The notes beneath the pieces are model-generated. The model did no database searches. It saw nothing but the letters and a program-made list of their open reading frames with translations, and was not told where the DNA came from. A program made the translations under genes and the position numbers. A stretch of 30,440 bases of DNA from Sulfurimonas sp. (GTDB lineage Bacteria; Campylobacterota; Campylobacteria; Campylobacterales; Sulfurimonadaceae), in contig NZ_JALOAN010000027.1 in assembly GCF_023228785.1 (NCBI RefSeq), positions 1-30,440 on the forward strand, written 5' to 3'. Of this stretch, positions 1 to 8,201 are shown one piece after another (position 1 is the stretch's first letter; every line of letters begins with the position of its first letter).

Positions 1-326
1 GAAATGAGACTAGATTTCTTATCTTTAAGAATGTATTTACAGGTGGTTATGTGTGTTCCATAGACAATAAAAACCCAAAAGTAAGCCCTCACTCCACATG
101 TGTCTCAACAATTGCTCAACATTTTGAGTTTTCTCTACCGACAATCTCAAAGCATCTGCAGTTACTCCGTGAAGCAGGCATTATTAAAATGCAGAAAAAA
201 TCAAACAAGATATATATAGAGCCAAATATTGAGACTATAAGAGAGCTTGGAGGCTGTTTTACAAAACTAGTTGAAAATTTTGAGAACAATAGAGAACTAT
301 TTTTTGATGATGTTATTTTAAAGTAA
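1..326 (+). CDS. ArsR/SmtB-family winged-helix regulator, 5' end outside window
   Basis: The reading frame is open from base 3 to the stop at 324-326. The residues before the first GTG (base 51) read NETRFLIFKNVFTGGYV, the usual N-terminal helix of ArsR proteins, so the true start lies upstream and the GTG is internal. The recognition helix region reads SLPTISKHLQLLREAGII, the classic ArsR helix-turn-helix. An insertion between helix 1 and the HTH carries two cysteines about 14 residues apart, while the canonical ELCVCDL metal site is absent, so a different or no metal signal is likely. The gene faces away from the minus-strand cluster and its stop lies 122 bases from the PlsC-like gene. Whether it controls the cluster cannot be told from this sequence. 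The 327-448 spacer holds only AT-rich sequence with weak hairpins. Confidence 0.85.
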   Translation, partial: NETRFLIFKNVFTGGYVCSIDNKNPKVSPHSTCVSTIAQHFEFSLPTISKHLQLLREAGIIKMQKKSNKIYIEPNIETIRELGGCFTKLVENFENNRELFFDDVILK

Positions 327-448
327 CTGTAAGATGCCTCGATGATTTATATAGATTTTATACTTAGTTAGTAACTTAGAGATATATCTTATTTCTATCA
401 ATATATTTGCTTTTATACTCTGTTTTTGTTCAGATATAAGATAAAGAA

Positions 449-1171
449 TTATTTATTTTTATAAGACATCATTTCAGAGGCAAAATTCATCATTTGAATT
501 TCATTTTCAAAATTTTGAGGGTAGATGGCATCTAACATTTTAACTCTTACGACTGTTCTAGCAGTAGTTTTAAAGCAAGGGTCACCTTTAGCCAAAAGTT
601 TTGCTGAGCCATCAATTATTATAGGTATGATGGGCTTGTTTGTATTCATCGCTAATCTAAAAGCACCTTTTTTAAACTTCTTGAGTTTAGTGCCATCATT
701 TCTTGTGCCTTCTGGAAAGATTATAATGTTTCTATTGTCATTTAAAATATCTTCAAGCTCTTTGTACATAACTGCGATATCGTTTAGTTTGTTTTTGTTT
801 ACAGTTCTTGCACCTATGAGTTTTCCTACAAAAGATGCAAAAGGAATTCTTGTAAAATTCAAGTTAGTCACTGTTAAATATTTTTTTATAAAACTTCCTA
901 AAATAGGATAATCAAGACTAGATTGATGCGTAGCAATATATATAGCGCCGTTTGGCAAATAATCTGGTAGTTCAATTTTTAAATCTGCTACATACAAAAG
1001 TTTAAAAAATATTTTATATATGACAGAAGAGAGGTATTGAAAAATATCTTGTGGATACTTCATAAAAGGGTAAACTAAAAAATATATAAGAAGTGATGGT
1101 AATACAAAAAGACCTATAGTTCCCCAAAATAAGATAAAAGCATAAAAACTAAGAAGACATTTTAATCGCAT
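449..1171 (-). CDS. PlsC-like 1-acylglycerol-3-phosphate acyltransferase family protein
   Basis: A 240-residue membrane acyltransferase of the PlsC/LPLAT superfamily. An N-terminal hydrophobic stretch (about residues 8-36) is followed by the HX4D motif HQSSLD (H82, D87) and by FPEGTR (152-157), which binds the acceptor phosphate in PlsC. I chose the ATG at 1171 because GGAAGAG sits just upstream; an in-frame ATG at 1183 would add four residues and has no visible ribosome site. Either start overlaps the upstream membrane-protein gene. PlsC-like enzymes are regular members of aryl polyene clusters, where they are thought to help attach the polyene acid to a lipid anchor. Its place as last gene of the long minus-strand operon fits that. 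It could instead be an ordinary phospholipid enzyme. Confidence 0.85.
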   Translation of the reverse strand: MRLKCLLSFYAFILFWGTIGLFVLPSLLIYFLVYPFMKYPQDIFQYLSSVIYKIFFKLLYVADLKIELPDYLPNGAIYIATHQSSLDYPILGSFIKKYLTVTNLNFTRIPFASFVGKLIGARTVNKNKLNDIAVMYKELEDILNDNRNIIIFPEGTRNDGTKLKKFKKGAFRLAMNTNKPIIPIIIDGSAKLLAKGDPCFKTTARTVVRVKMLDAIYPQNFENEIQMMNFASEMMSYKNK

Positions 1172-1691
1172 ATACTCTTCCATATATAATCTGCATACCT
1201 AAAATAAGACCGAAGTAAATATACCAACCAACAGAGCTATATAGTGCCCAGACAGCATCACTTGCACTAAAAACTAACACAACTTGAACAACTGCGTAAA
1301 GAAGAATAGAAAAAGCCCAGTAAGCGTCTCCACTCTTTAAAAATCTACTCTCAGCTTCACTCAACTCTTTTTTATAAAACTTCTGTGTAAATTTATATAT
1401 AAGCCCTCTTTTTTTTATAGCCGACTCTGCAAAAATTGTAAAAAATGCCATCGATGTAAATACAGGTATAAACTTTATAGTTTCTAAACTTACATAAAAG
1501 TATGAAATACTCAACAAAACAAGATAGATACCCAGTATTACAAAATCTTCAATTTTTTTCTTTTGTTTAAAAGCATATATCAAAACAACAAGTGATATAA
1601 CAATATATGTTAAAACAATTTTTTTAAAATCAAAGTAGTGGATTAAAAGTAAAAATGAAGGGGCGAAAAGTAGTGTTAGGACACTACTCAT
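1149..1691 (-). CDS. Polytopic membrane protein of aryl polyene clusters (COG4648-like)
   Basis: A roughly 180-residue, strongly hydrophobic protein with about five or six probable membrane helices and a charged loop near the middle containing KKRGLIYKFTQKFYKKELSE. Lysophospholipid-type acyltransferases, ACPs and a COG4648 membrane protein recur together in known aryl polyene clusters, and the length and position here match that protein. The start is taken at the ATG at 1691, which overlaps the ACP stop by 8 bases; the longer reading from 1727 would overlap the ACP by 44 bases. The C-terminus overlaps the PlsC-like gene, pointing to translational coupling. Molecular function is unknown; a role in membrane anchoring or transfer of the product is inference. 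Confidence 0.75.
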   Translation of the reverse strand: MSSVLTLLFAPSFLLLIHYFDFKKIVLTYIVISLVVLIYAFKQKKKIEDFVILGIYLVLLSISYFYVSLETIKFIPVFTSMAFFTIFAESAIKKRGLIYKFTQKFYKKELSEAESRFLKSGDAYWAFSILLYAVVQVVLVFSASDAVWALYSSVGWYIYFGLILGMQIIYGRVYAIKMSS

Positions 1692-1938
1692 CAGCAGGTA
1701 TAGAAGATAAAACAAAGTTACATACATCTTCGATAGTACGTAAGTCTTGCATCTCTTCTGTTTTTATCTCAATACCAAGCTCTTTGTCTAATGTTACCAT
1801 TAAATCAATTGCATCTAAGCTATCAAGTTCTAAGTCAGTAAATAAGTTTGCTTCCATTGAAATAGCCTCTTCTTCTACTTCAAATTCGTCCATTAATACG
1901 CTCTTAATTTTACTATAAACTTCTTCTTTTGTTGCCAA
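1684..1938 (-). CDS. Acyl carrier protein (ACP 1)
   Basis: An 84-residue acidic protein with the phosphopantetheine attachment motif LDSLDAIDL (Ser40), typical size and helix pattern for a type II ACP. It begins with TTG at 1938, preceded by AAGGAAT at good spacing, and no ATG fits better. It is the first gene after a 78-base gap from the radical SAM gene, so it may have its own weak promoter in that AT-rich gap or be read through. Aryl polyene clusters typically carry two ACPs; here there are three (see 11962-12219 and 19405-19671), and this one is grouped with the COG4648-like and PlsC-like genes. Confidence 0.93.
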   Translation of the reverse strand: MATKEEVYSKIKSVLMDEFEVEEEAISMEANLFTDLELDSLDAIDLMVTLDKELGIEIKTEEMQDLRTIEDVCNFVLSSIPADE

Positions 1939-2016
1939 TATAATTCCTTTGTCTCTTTTAATTACTAATGTGATTATTGTAATCTATTGTTTCATATTTT
2001 ATCTTTAAATGCGTCG

Positions 2017-3444
2017 CTATATTTTGATTTTAGACCTGAAAAAACCTAAAAAGAACATAGTTAACCTTTTGAGATGCGTTAAGTTTATCAAAGACATTTT
2101 TGTGTAGTACCATAATATCTGAGGACGCTTATAAAAGGACTTAATAATCTCCTTATATTCACTATCTAACTGCTCTTCTGTAAAACCTTCTGCTTGATAT
2201 ACAAAGTTCATACCATTGAGTCTATCCCAATCCTCTTCTCTAATAGAAGTACCATATAGTTTTCTATAGATTGGAGATCCTGGGTATGGTGTAAATTTTG
2301 AGAGATTCATTGTTGTCATGGGTACTCGTTTTATAAAATCTTTTGTAAGATTAATGCTCTCTTGATTCTCTCCAGGATAACCTAACATGAAAAGCCCTTT
2401 GACTTTGATACCAGCTTCGTGAGTCCATTGAACAGCTTGTTCTGCAGTTTTGACTCTTTGTGATTTTTTCATCTCATCTAAAAGCCAGTCTGAGCCACTC
2501 TCAAGTCCAAAACTAATCTCCCAACAACCTGCTTCTTTCATAAGTGCTAAAGTCTCTGGTTTAACAGTGTTTACTCTAGCTGTACAGCTCCAAGTCATAT
2601 CTATCTTATCTTCGATTAGAAGCTTACTAAACTCTATAACTCTTGCATTATGTGCTACAAAAAGATCATCTACAAACTGTAAATGCTTCACTCCATAGAC
2701 TTCACTTAAGTGCCTCATAACACTATGTACATGCTTAGGAGAGTTATATCTTATCTTACCACCAAAAGTAGATGTATCACAAAATTCACAAAGAAATGGA
2801 CATCCTCTTGAAGCTGAATATGTAGCTACTGGAGATCTAGGATAGTCATAAATAGCAGGTAGATAACCATGAGGAAAGTTTGGTAATAGATCCCATGCTG
2901 GAATAGGGAGAGAGTCTAAGTCCTCTATTGTTGGAGGTGGTGTTGTTTTACGGATTATGCCATCAGCATCTCTATACATAATGCCATTAACACCCTCTAA
3001 AGAATCGCCATTTTCAATAGTTTTAAGTAAGTTTTCTAAAATCAACTCACCCTCATGAATAACACAAACATCAAACTCACCAAAGCGCTCCATCGTCTCA
3101 TAACCCATAGAAGAGATATGTGGTCCACCTACTAAAATATATATATTAGGGTTTTTTTCTTTAATGATTTTAGCGATGATTGAAGCATTAAAAACACCAA
3201 CAGTAAAGAGTGTGATGCCTACAAATTTTGGGTTTTTCTCAAGTACTCTTTGTGCTACAGTTTCTGGTGAGAGTCCTTCTAAATCACTCTCTATTATCTC
3301 TGTGGTATAACCTATCTCTCTCGCTTTTGAAGCGAGTAACAAAAGACCAATAGAAGGAGATCTATTGGTTATATGTTTAAGATAGTCCGTACCCGCAGAA
3401 ACCTGTTCATATGGAGGATTTATAAAGATAATTTCACCCAACAT
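2017..3444 (-). CDS. Class B (cobalamin-binding) radical SAM enzyme
   Basis: A 475-residue protein with two recognisable parts. Residues about 1-165 form a Rossmann-like B12-binding domain (PPYEQVSAG near the start, GITLF and VGGPH repeats of a flavodoxin-like fold) without the DxHxxG cobalamin motif, as is common in this class. The radical SAM domain begins at SASRGCPFLCEFC, whose C215, C219 and C222 form the CxxxCxxC 4Fe-4S site. The C-terminus (FTPYPGSPIY, then a helical tail) resembles hopanoid methylase/HpnJ/BchE-like proteins. Family members methylate unactivated carbons or form rings and C-C bonds. Its ATG overlaps the ketosynthase stop by one base, so it belongs to the operon. A tailoring role such as C-methylation of ring or chain is likely but the substrate is inference. 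Confidence 0.9.
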   Translation of the reverse strand: MLGEIIFINPPYEQVSAGTDYLKHITNRSPSIGLLLLASKAREIGYTTEIIESDLEGLSPETVAQRVLEKNPKFVGITLFTVGVFNASIIAKIIKEKNPNIYILVGGPHISSMGYETMERFGEFDVCVIHEGELILENLLKTIENGDSLEGVNGIMYRDADGIIRKTTPPPTIEDLDSLPIPAWDLLPNFPHGYLPAIYDYPRSPVATYSASRGCPFLCEFCDTSTFGGKIRYNSPKHVHSVMRHLSEVYGVKHLQFVDDLFVAHNARVIEFSKLLIEDKIDMTWSCTARVNTVKPETLALMKEAGCWEISFGLESGSDWLLDEMKKSQRVKTAEQAVQWTHEAGIKVKGLFMLGYPGENQESINLTKDFIKRVPMTTMNLSKFTPYPGSPIYRKLYGTSIREEDWDRLNGMNFVYQAEGFTEEQLDSEYKEIIKSFYKRPQILWYYTKMSLINLTHLKRLTMFFLGFFRSKIKI

Positions 3445-4670
3445 TAGGCTTGGTACTTCTTAAATATCAAAGAGGTGTTTATCCCACCAAAAGCAAAGTT
3501 GTTATTCATAACAATATTTACATCTTTCTCAGTATTTTCACCTAAAACATTTATTGGTGCACACTCTTTATCTAATGTCTTAAAATTCATGGTCTTTGGT
3601 AGTAAAGACTCATTTAAAGCGATAAGACATATAACTGACTCAACAACACCACAACCACCAAGAAGATGACCCATATGTCCTTTTGTACTGCTCACCGGAG
3701 TTAAAGATCCAAAAATGGCATGAGTTGCATGCGATTCTGCGATATCACCTCTAGCTGTTGCTGTTGCATGAGCATTGATGTACTCAATATCTTCTGGTTT
3801 TAGTTTTGCATCTTCTAAAGATGTCTCCATCACCTGCTGCATCCCTTCTCTTGAAGGTGTTGTAATGTGTGCACCATCACAACTTGTTCCATATCCTATA
3901 ATCTCACCATAGATTTTAGCACCACGAGCAAGAGCGTGTTCAAGCTCTTCTAAAACTAAAGCACCACTTCCCTCACTTACAACAAGTCCATCACGAGCTT
4001 CATCAAAAGGTTTTGATGAGAGATGTGGCTCATCTGCGTGTTTAGTTGAAGCGGCAGCCATAACATCAAAAACACCTGCGGAGAGATAATGATGCTCTTC
4101 TGCACCACCACAAACCATGATATCACTCATGCCATACTTTACACTTTCATAACCAGCACCAATACCTTGAGAAGAAGATGTACAAGCTGAACAAGTAGGA
4201 AGATTCCGTCCCTTTATTTCAAACATTTGGGCAAGATTTGCAGCGACTGTATGACTCATCATCTTTAAAAAAGCCATTGAATTTTGACCACGAAAGCTCA
4301 TTTTTTCCTGAACTTCTGGCATATATTCAAACATTGTTTCATTGCCACCCATTGTTGAGCCAAATGCCAAACCACAGCGTTTAGAACCTAGCATCTCTGG
4401 GGTTAAGTTTGCATCTGCTATAGCTTGGCCTGTTGATACTGCGGCTAGTTGTGCGACTCTTCCCATAGAACGACGAAATTTTCTAGGAATAGCTTTAAGA
4501 TCAACATTTTTCACACGACCAGCCACTTTTGTACCTAAATCTTTAATGATTTCCCATTCAGGAACATACTCAATTCCAGATTTTTGTGCTTTTAAACTCT
4601 CATATAGTTCATCGTATGAATTTCCAAGTGGTGAGTTTAAGCCGACACCAGTAATTACAACTCTTCTCAT
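3444..4670 (-). CDS. FabF-like beta-ketoacyl-ACP synthase II (ApeR-type)
   Basis: A 408-residue thiolase-fold condensing enzyme with the full KAS II triad: Cys163 in SACTSSSQ, His301 in NAHATAT and His335 in STKGHMGH (Lys330 also present). Full length and motif-complete, so predicted active in decarboxylative condensation of acyl-ACP with malonyl-ACP. The start ATG overlaps the upstream FAD enzyme stop as ATGA. It lies next to a FabG-like reductase as in known aryl polyene clusters, where a FabF-like synthase joins FabG in an elongation or supply role distinct from the KS/CLF pair. Assignment to that role is by position. Confidence 0.95.
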   Translation of the reverse strand: MRRVVITGVGLNSPLGNSYDELYESLKAQKSGIEYVPEWEIIKDLGTKVAGRVKNVDLKAIPRKFRRSMGRVAQLAAVSTGQAIADANLTPEMLGSKRCGLAFGSTMGGNETMFEYMPEVQEKMSFRGQNSMAFLKMMSHTVAANLAQMFEIKGRNLPTCSACTSSSQGIGAGYESVKYGMSDIMVCGGAEEHHYLSAGVFDVMAAASTKHADEPHLSSKPFDEARDGLVVSEGSGALVLEELEHALARGAKIYGEIIGYGTSCDGAHITTPSREGMQQVMETSLEDAKLKPEDIEYINAHATATARGDIAESHATHAIFGSLTPVSSTKGHMGHLLGGCGVVESVICLIALNESLLPKTMNFKTLDKECAPINVLGENTEKDVNIVMNNNFAFGGINTSLIFKKYQA

Positions 4671-5995
4671 TTTTTCTCCTCAAAATAATTCATTAGTATT
4701 TCAGCACCTAAAAAAGCACCTATTAAACCAGGTGCAATAATATTTTCACCTGCAAAGTATAAGTTTTTTACTCTTGTTCTTGGCATCACAACTGATAAAC
4801 TTTTTTGTTTAGCTGAACATAAAACACCATAGATACTTCCTTCACTACCATTTGAGTAGTGCTGTTTAGTCAAAGGCGTAGAGCTATCAATAACTTCAAT
4901 CTCTCCAAAATCGTATAACTTTCTAACTCTATTTAAGTGATGTTGGCACTCTTGCTCTTTTTTCTTTTTATATTCATCTTCAGAGAGATTTTCATACTCG
5001 CTATAGTAACTTCCAGCAAGAATTGTAGCTACCGTTTTACCTTTGTAGATACGAGAAGGTAAGACAGAGATAAATTCATCCCCGTAAAAGTAAAGATTTG
5101 ACTCTATCTGTGCATCTATAAGACAAAATATTGAGAAAAAAGAGGGAGACTCTTCGAGATCTTCTATGTGGCTCTGATATCTTCTTTGTTTTTTATCTAA
5201 ATCATCAAACATTTTTAGCGTTGTTTTTGGATGAACTGTAGAAATGATTGCATCGTAAGCGACTTTTTCGTCTTTACATAGAAGTGCGTTCACTCCATTT
5301 TTATCTTGAAAAATCTTTGTAACTTCACTTCTTTTTTTGATTGTAGTTTTTGATAGCGACTCTTTTAGTGCTGATATAATTGCTCCACCACCACCTTCTA
5401 TTTTTCTAGTTCCATCAAGCATATTTATAAAGATTTTTGCATAAAAATCAAAAGAAGCATCTTCATAAAATGCAGTTGCATAAAAGATAGTAAAATGCAA
5501 AAAAACCTTTCTAAGTTTTTCATCTTTTATATCTTTCATAACATCTTTTAAACTACGAGAGTCTACTTTAACAAATTGCTCTGGCTTTGAGCTTATTTCA
5601 CTCACTTCATAACATTTGTGAAAGAAAATCTCTATATTTTCACTCTCTTTGGGAAATCTAGCTTGAAGCTGTTTTTTAAACTCTAAAGAGCTAAGAGGTA
5701 CTTCAAAAATCTCATCATCTATATACAAAGTATCAAATGCGCCATCGTACTTCTCAAGCTTTAGCTTTTCTAATAACTCTAACCCTTGCATTGAGTTATA
5801 TAGATATTGACCTTTTTCTAGGGCTCCAGAATAGTGGAAACCTATATCAAAAAGTACTTTCTTTCTCTTAAAAGAGTCTAGCACACCACCTAATTTAGAA
5901 AGTCTTTCATAAATAGTAGGAGAGTAGCCTCTGCGCTCAAGCATAAGTGCACATAAAAGTCCGCTAAGCCCTCCTCCTATTATCGCTATTTTCAT
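4667..5995 (-). CDS. FAD-dependent oxidoreductase, phytoene desaturase (CrtI)-like
   Basis: A 442-residue flavoprotein. The N-terminal dinucleotide-binding motif is IIGGGLSG (residues 5-12), followed by an ERLSKLGG segment like the CrtI/MAO family, and the C-terminus has the FAD-closing motif NLYFAGENIIAPGLIGAF. It is the first of two CrtI-like genes in the operon (the other at 10011-11606). Family members desaturate, isomerise or reduce polyene and isoprenoid substrates. A role in oxidation or double-bond adjustment of the polyene fits, but the core aryl polyene pathway does not need a desaturase, so the substrate is uncertain. Overlaps both neighbours by ATGA. Confidence 0.85.
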   Translation of the reverse strand: MKIAIIGGGLSGLLCALMLERRGYSPTIYERLSKLGGVLDSFKRKKVLFDIGFHYSGALEKGQYLYNSMQGLELLEKLKLEKYDGAFDTLYIDDEIFEVPLSSLEFKKQLQARFPKESENIEIFFHKCYEVSEISSKPEQFVKVDSRSLKDVMKDIKDEKLRKVFLHFTIFYATAFYEDASFDFYAKIFINMLDGTRKIEGGGGAIISALKESLSKTTIKKRSEVTKIFQDKNGVNALLCKDEKVAYDAIISTVHPKTTLKMFDDLDKKQRRYQSHIEDLEESPSFFSIFCLIDAQIESNLYFYGDEFISVLPSRIYKGKTVATILAGSYYSEYENLSEDEYKKKKEQECQHHLNRVRKLYDFGEIEVIDSSTPLTKQHYSNGSEGSIYGVLCSAKQKSLSVVMPRTRVKNLYFAGENIIAPGLIGAFLGAEILMNYFEEKK

Positions 5996-6690
5996 CGAAC
6001 CATTCCACCGCTTATGTTCATAACATCACCTGTCACATAAGATGCTTTGTCTCCTAAGAAAAAGACACATTCTGCAACATCGTGAGCAACACCAACGCGA
6101 CGAAGAGGGATACCTTTTTTCATCTCTTTTAGAGGTAGATCTTTTGTCATTTCAGATTCTATCAGTCCAGGTGCAACTGCATTTACACGAATTTTGTATC
6201 GTGCTACTTCTGCTGAGAGTGCTTTTGTAAATGCAATCATTGCACCTTTTGCAGCTGAGTAATTTGTCTGACCTGCATTACCAACAAGTCCTGAGACCGA
6301 TGCAACATTTACAATTGCACCCTTTTTGTTTGCGATCATATTTTTTAAAACTGCTTTTGTAACATAGTATGTACCATTTACAGAAGTATCTATTACATCA
6401 CTCCACTCTTCATCTTTCATCCAGAAAAAAAGATTATCTTTTGTAATGCCAGCGTTATTTACTAATACATCTAACTCTAAACTCTCAACAGCAGAAGCAA
6501 CTTCTTCTTTTTTAGTAATATCAAAATATAGTGTTTGGGAGTTTACTAACTCCCCATGAAGCGCATTAGCCTTTGTCTCGTTAGATCTGTAGTTTAAATA
6601 TACAAAATATCCATTATCATGAAAGTATCTTGCACAAGCTTCACCAATTGCACCAGTAGCCCCTGTAACTAAAACTTTTTTCATACTCAT
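5992..6690 (-). CDS. FabG-like 3-oxoacyl-ACP reductase (ApeQ-type)
   Basis: A 232-residue classical short-chain dehydrogenase. Visible motifs are the cofactor loop TGATGAIG (residues 9-16), NNAG at 78-81, catalytic Ser131 in NVASVSG, and Tyr144/Lys148 in NYSAAKG. The asparagine proton-relay region around residue 105 is also present. NADPH is the likely cofactor, reducing the beta-keto group after each chain extension. The start ATGAGT overlaps the ammonia lyase stop; an internal ATG two codons on is possible. Neighbouring FabF-like synthase and dehydratases place it in polyene chain building rather than general fatty acid synthesis. Confidence 0.95.
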   Translation of the reverse strand: MSMKKVLVTGATGAIGEACARYFHDNGYFVYLNYRSNETKANALHGELVNSQTLYFDITKKEEVASAVESLELDVLVNNAGITKDNLFFWMKDEEWSDVIDTSVNGTYYVTKAVLKNMIANKKGAIVNVASVSGLVGNAGQTNYSAAKGAMIAFTKALSAEVARYKIRVNAVAPGLIESEMTKDLPLKEMKKGIPLRRVGVAHDVAECVFFLGDKASYVTGDVMNISGGMVR

Positions 6691-8201
6691 GCAAAAGCAC
6701 CATCAAGGATCATTTTATAGACTACTTTAATATCTATATCCATTCTTCTATCAAACTCTAAAGCCTCAACTTCTGCGCGAACTTTGTCATAGTTTTGTTG
6801 TAAGAATTCAGAACACTTTGACTTACCGCGCAAATCAACTGCTTGAGCCATACCAATAATAGCTATACTCAGCATATTTGTCAGATCTGGAAGTTGTTTA
6901 GCAAAGTGTAGTGCTGCTGTTGTTCCCATACTTACTTTATCTTGGTTAAAAGACTCTGTAGGACGAGAGTGCAAAGATGCAGGAACTGTGTTCATAATAA
7001 CATCAGCAGTGAGTGAACTTAGTGTTATTTGCATAGCTTTAAAACCATGGTGAGTCGATTTTTTGTTAAGTTTAAGAGATTCACCTAAACCTTTGTTAAA
7101 CTTATGATCTACTAGTAATCCAAACTCTTTGTCAAGTAGATCTGCAACATTTCCAACGCAGATACGCATAGTATCCATAGCGTGACAAACATATCCACCA
7201 TAGAAGTTACCAGATGTGTAGATCTTTTTACCGATAGGATCTATTAATGGATTGTCATTTACACCATTAATCTCAGTTTCAATCCACTTTTTTGCAAGTG
7301 TAAGGTTGTCATAAACCACACCTAAAACTTGTGGAGCACAACGAATAGAGTAGCGATCTTGAATGTTTTGCTCAGCTTCTAAGTGAAACTGATCATAGCG
7401 ACCAAAGGCTTCGTGAGTAAGTTTTGAACCATCACATTTAGCTAAAATATTTGCAGCTGTAGCGCGTTGACCATCAAAAGGTTTAGAGTCATGAACAAAT
7501 GGTTCTAGAGGCGTTGTGTCACACAAAAGCAGCTCAAATATCGATGCAACAAAAGACTCCATAGTGCTTAAAATTGTCTCAAATTTTTCAATAGAATTAA
7601 TTGCAATAGCACTCATTGCGGCCGTACCATTCATAATCCCAAGTGCTTCTTTTGGTTTAAAAACATATGGTTCTATTCCTAATTCTCGGTAGAGTTCTGC
7701 TGTATCTCTAATCTTGCCTTCATAGTAACACTCTCTATCCCCAGCAATTACAGCAGCTATATATGAAAGTGGTGTTAAATCACCACTAGCACCTACTGAG
7801 CCTTGAGAAGGAATAAGTGGATAAATTTTTCTCTGAAGAAGCATCTCAAAACGCTTAAGTAGATCATAACTAACTCCACTCTTTCCTTTTGAGAGACTAA
7901 TCATACGAATAGTTACCATAATACGCGAAACTTCTTCACTCAAGTACTCACCAACACCACAACCGTGGAAACTATAAAGATTTTTTTGAAGCTCTTGTGC
8001 CTCTTCAAATGCTGCATAATTTTGTCCAGCTTCACCATAACCTGTTGTTACACCATAAATTGGTCGTCCTGCTGAAATGTTTTCTATAAGAAACTCATGA
8101 CCTGAATTGATAAAATCGATAAACTCTTTACTATCATCTAGTTTTACACTGCTATCGTGTAAGAAATTTTTGTACGAAATCACTCTATTGTTTATTAACA
8201 T
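6687..8201 (-). CDS. MIO-type aromatic amino acid ammonia lyase (HAL/PAL/TAL family)
   Basis: A 504-residue member of the histidine/phenylalanine/tyrosine ammonia lyase family. The Ala138-Ser139-Gly140 triad in SVGASGDLTPL forms the MIO prosthetic group by self-cyclisation, and Tyr residues of the active site are present near GYGE and in the QDRYS region (residues about 280). Aligning NLYSFHGCGVG with NLVYHLASGVG of the Rhodobacter tyrosine ammonia lyase puts Phe78-His79 at the substrate-selecting pair, unlike His-Leu (TAL), Phe-Leu (plant PAL) or Ser-His (HAL). In flexirubin pathways a tyrosine ammonia lyase supplies 4-coumarate as starter, and here the ACP/ligase context implies the same rather than histidine degradation. 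GAGGAA upstream of ATG 8201 fixes the start. Tyrosine or phenylalanine as substrate is inference. Confidence 0.9.
   Translation of the reverse strand: MLINNRVISYKNFLHDSSVKLDDSKEFIDFINSGHEFLIENISAGRPIYGVTTGYGEAGQNYAAFEEAQELQKNLYSFHGCGVGEYLSEEVSRIMVTIRMISLSKGKSGVSYDLLKRFEMLLQRKIYPLIPSQGSVGASGDLTPLSYIAAVIAGDRECYYEGKIRDTAELYRELGIEPYVFKPKEALGIMNGTAAMSAIAINSIEKFETILSTMESFVASIFELLLCDTTPLEPFVHDSKPFDGQRATAANILAKCDGSKLTHEAFGRYDQFHLEAEQNIQDRYSIRCAPQVLGVVYDNLTLAKKWIETEINGVNDNPLIDPIGKKIYTSGNFYGGYVCHAMDTMRICVGNVADLLDKEFGLLVDHKFNKGLGESLKLNKKSTHHGFKAMQITLSSLTADVIMNTVPASLHSRPTESFNQDKVSMGTTAALHFAKQLPDLTNMLSIAIIGMAQAVDLRGKSKCSEFLQQNYDKVRAEVEALEFDRRMDIDIKVVYKMILDGAFA

Noticed and set aside
525..911. A 128-codon plus-strand open frame inside the PlsC-like gene
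   Set aside because: It lies fully antisense to a gene with clear HX4D and FPEGTR motifs; its translation has no domain and only reflects the hydrophobic complement.
2450..2698. Plus-strand open frame inside the radical SAM gene, and similar frames inside other minus-strand genes
   Set aside because: Antisense shadows of well-supported genes with no ribosome site or protein motif of their own.
6687..8201. Histidine ammonia lyase of histidine degradation
   Set aside because: No other hut genes are near; the gene is coupled to polyketide enzymes and its selectivity pair is not the HAL Ser-His.
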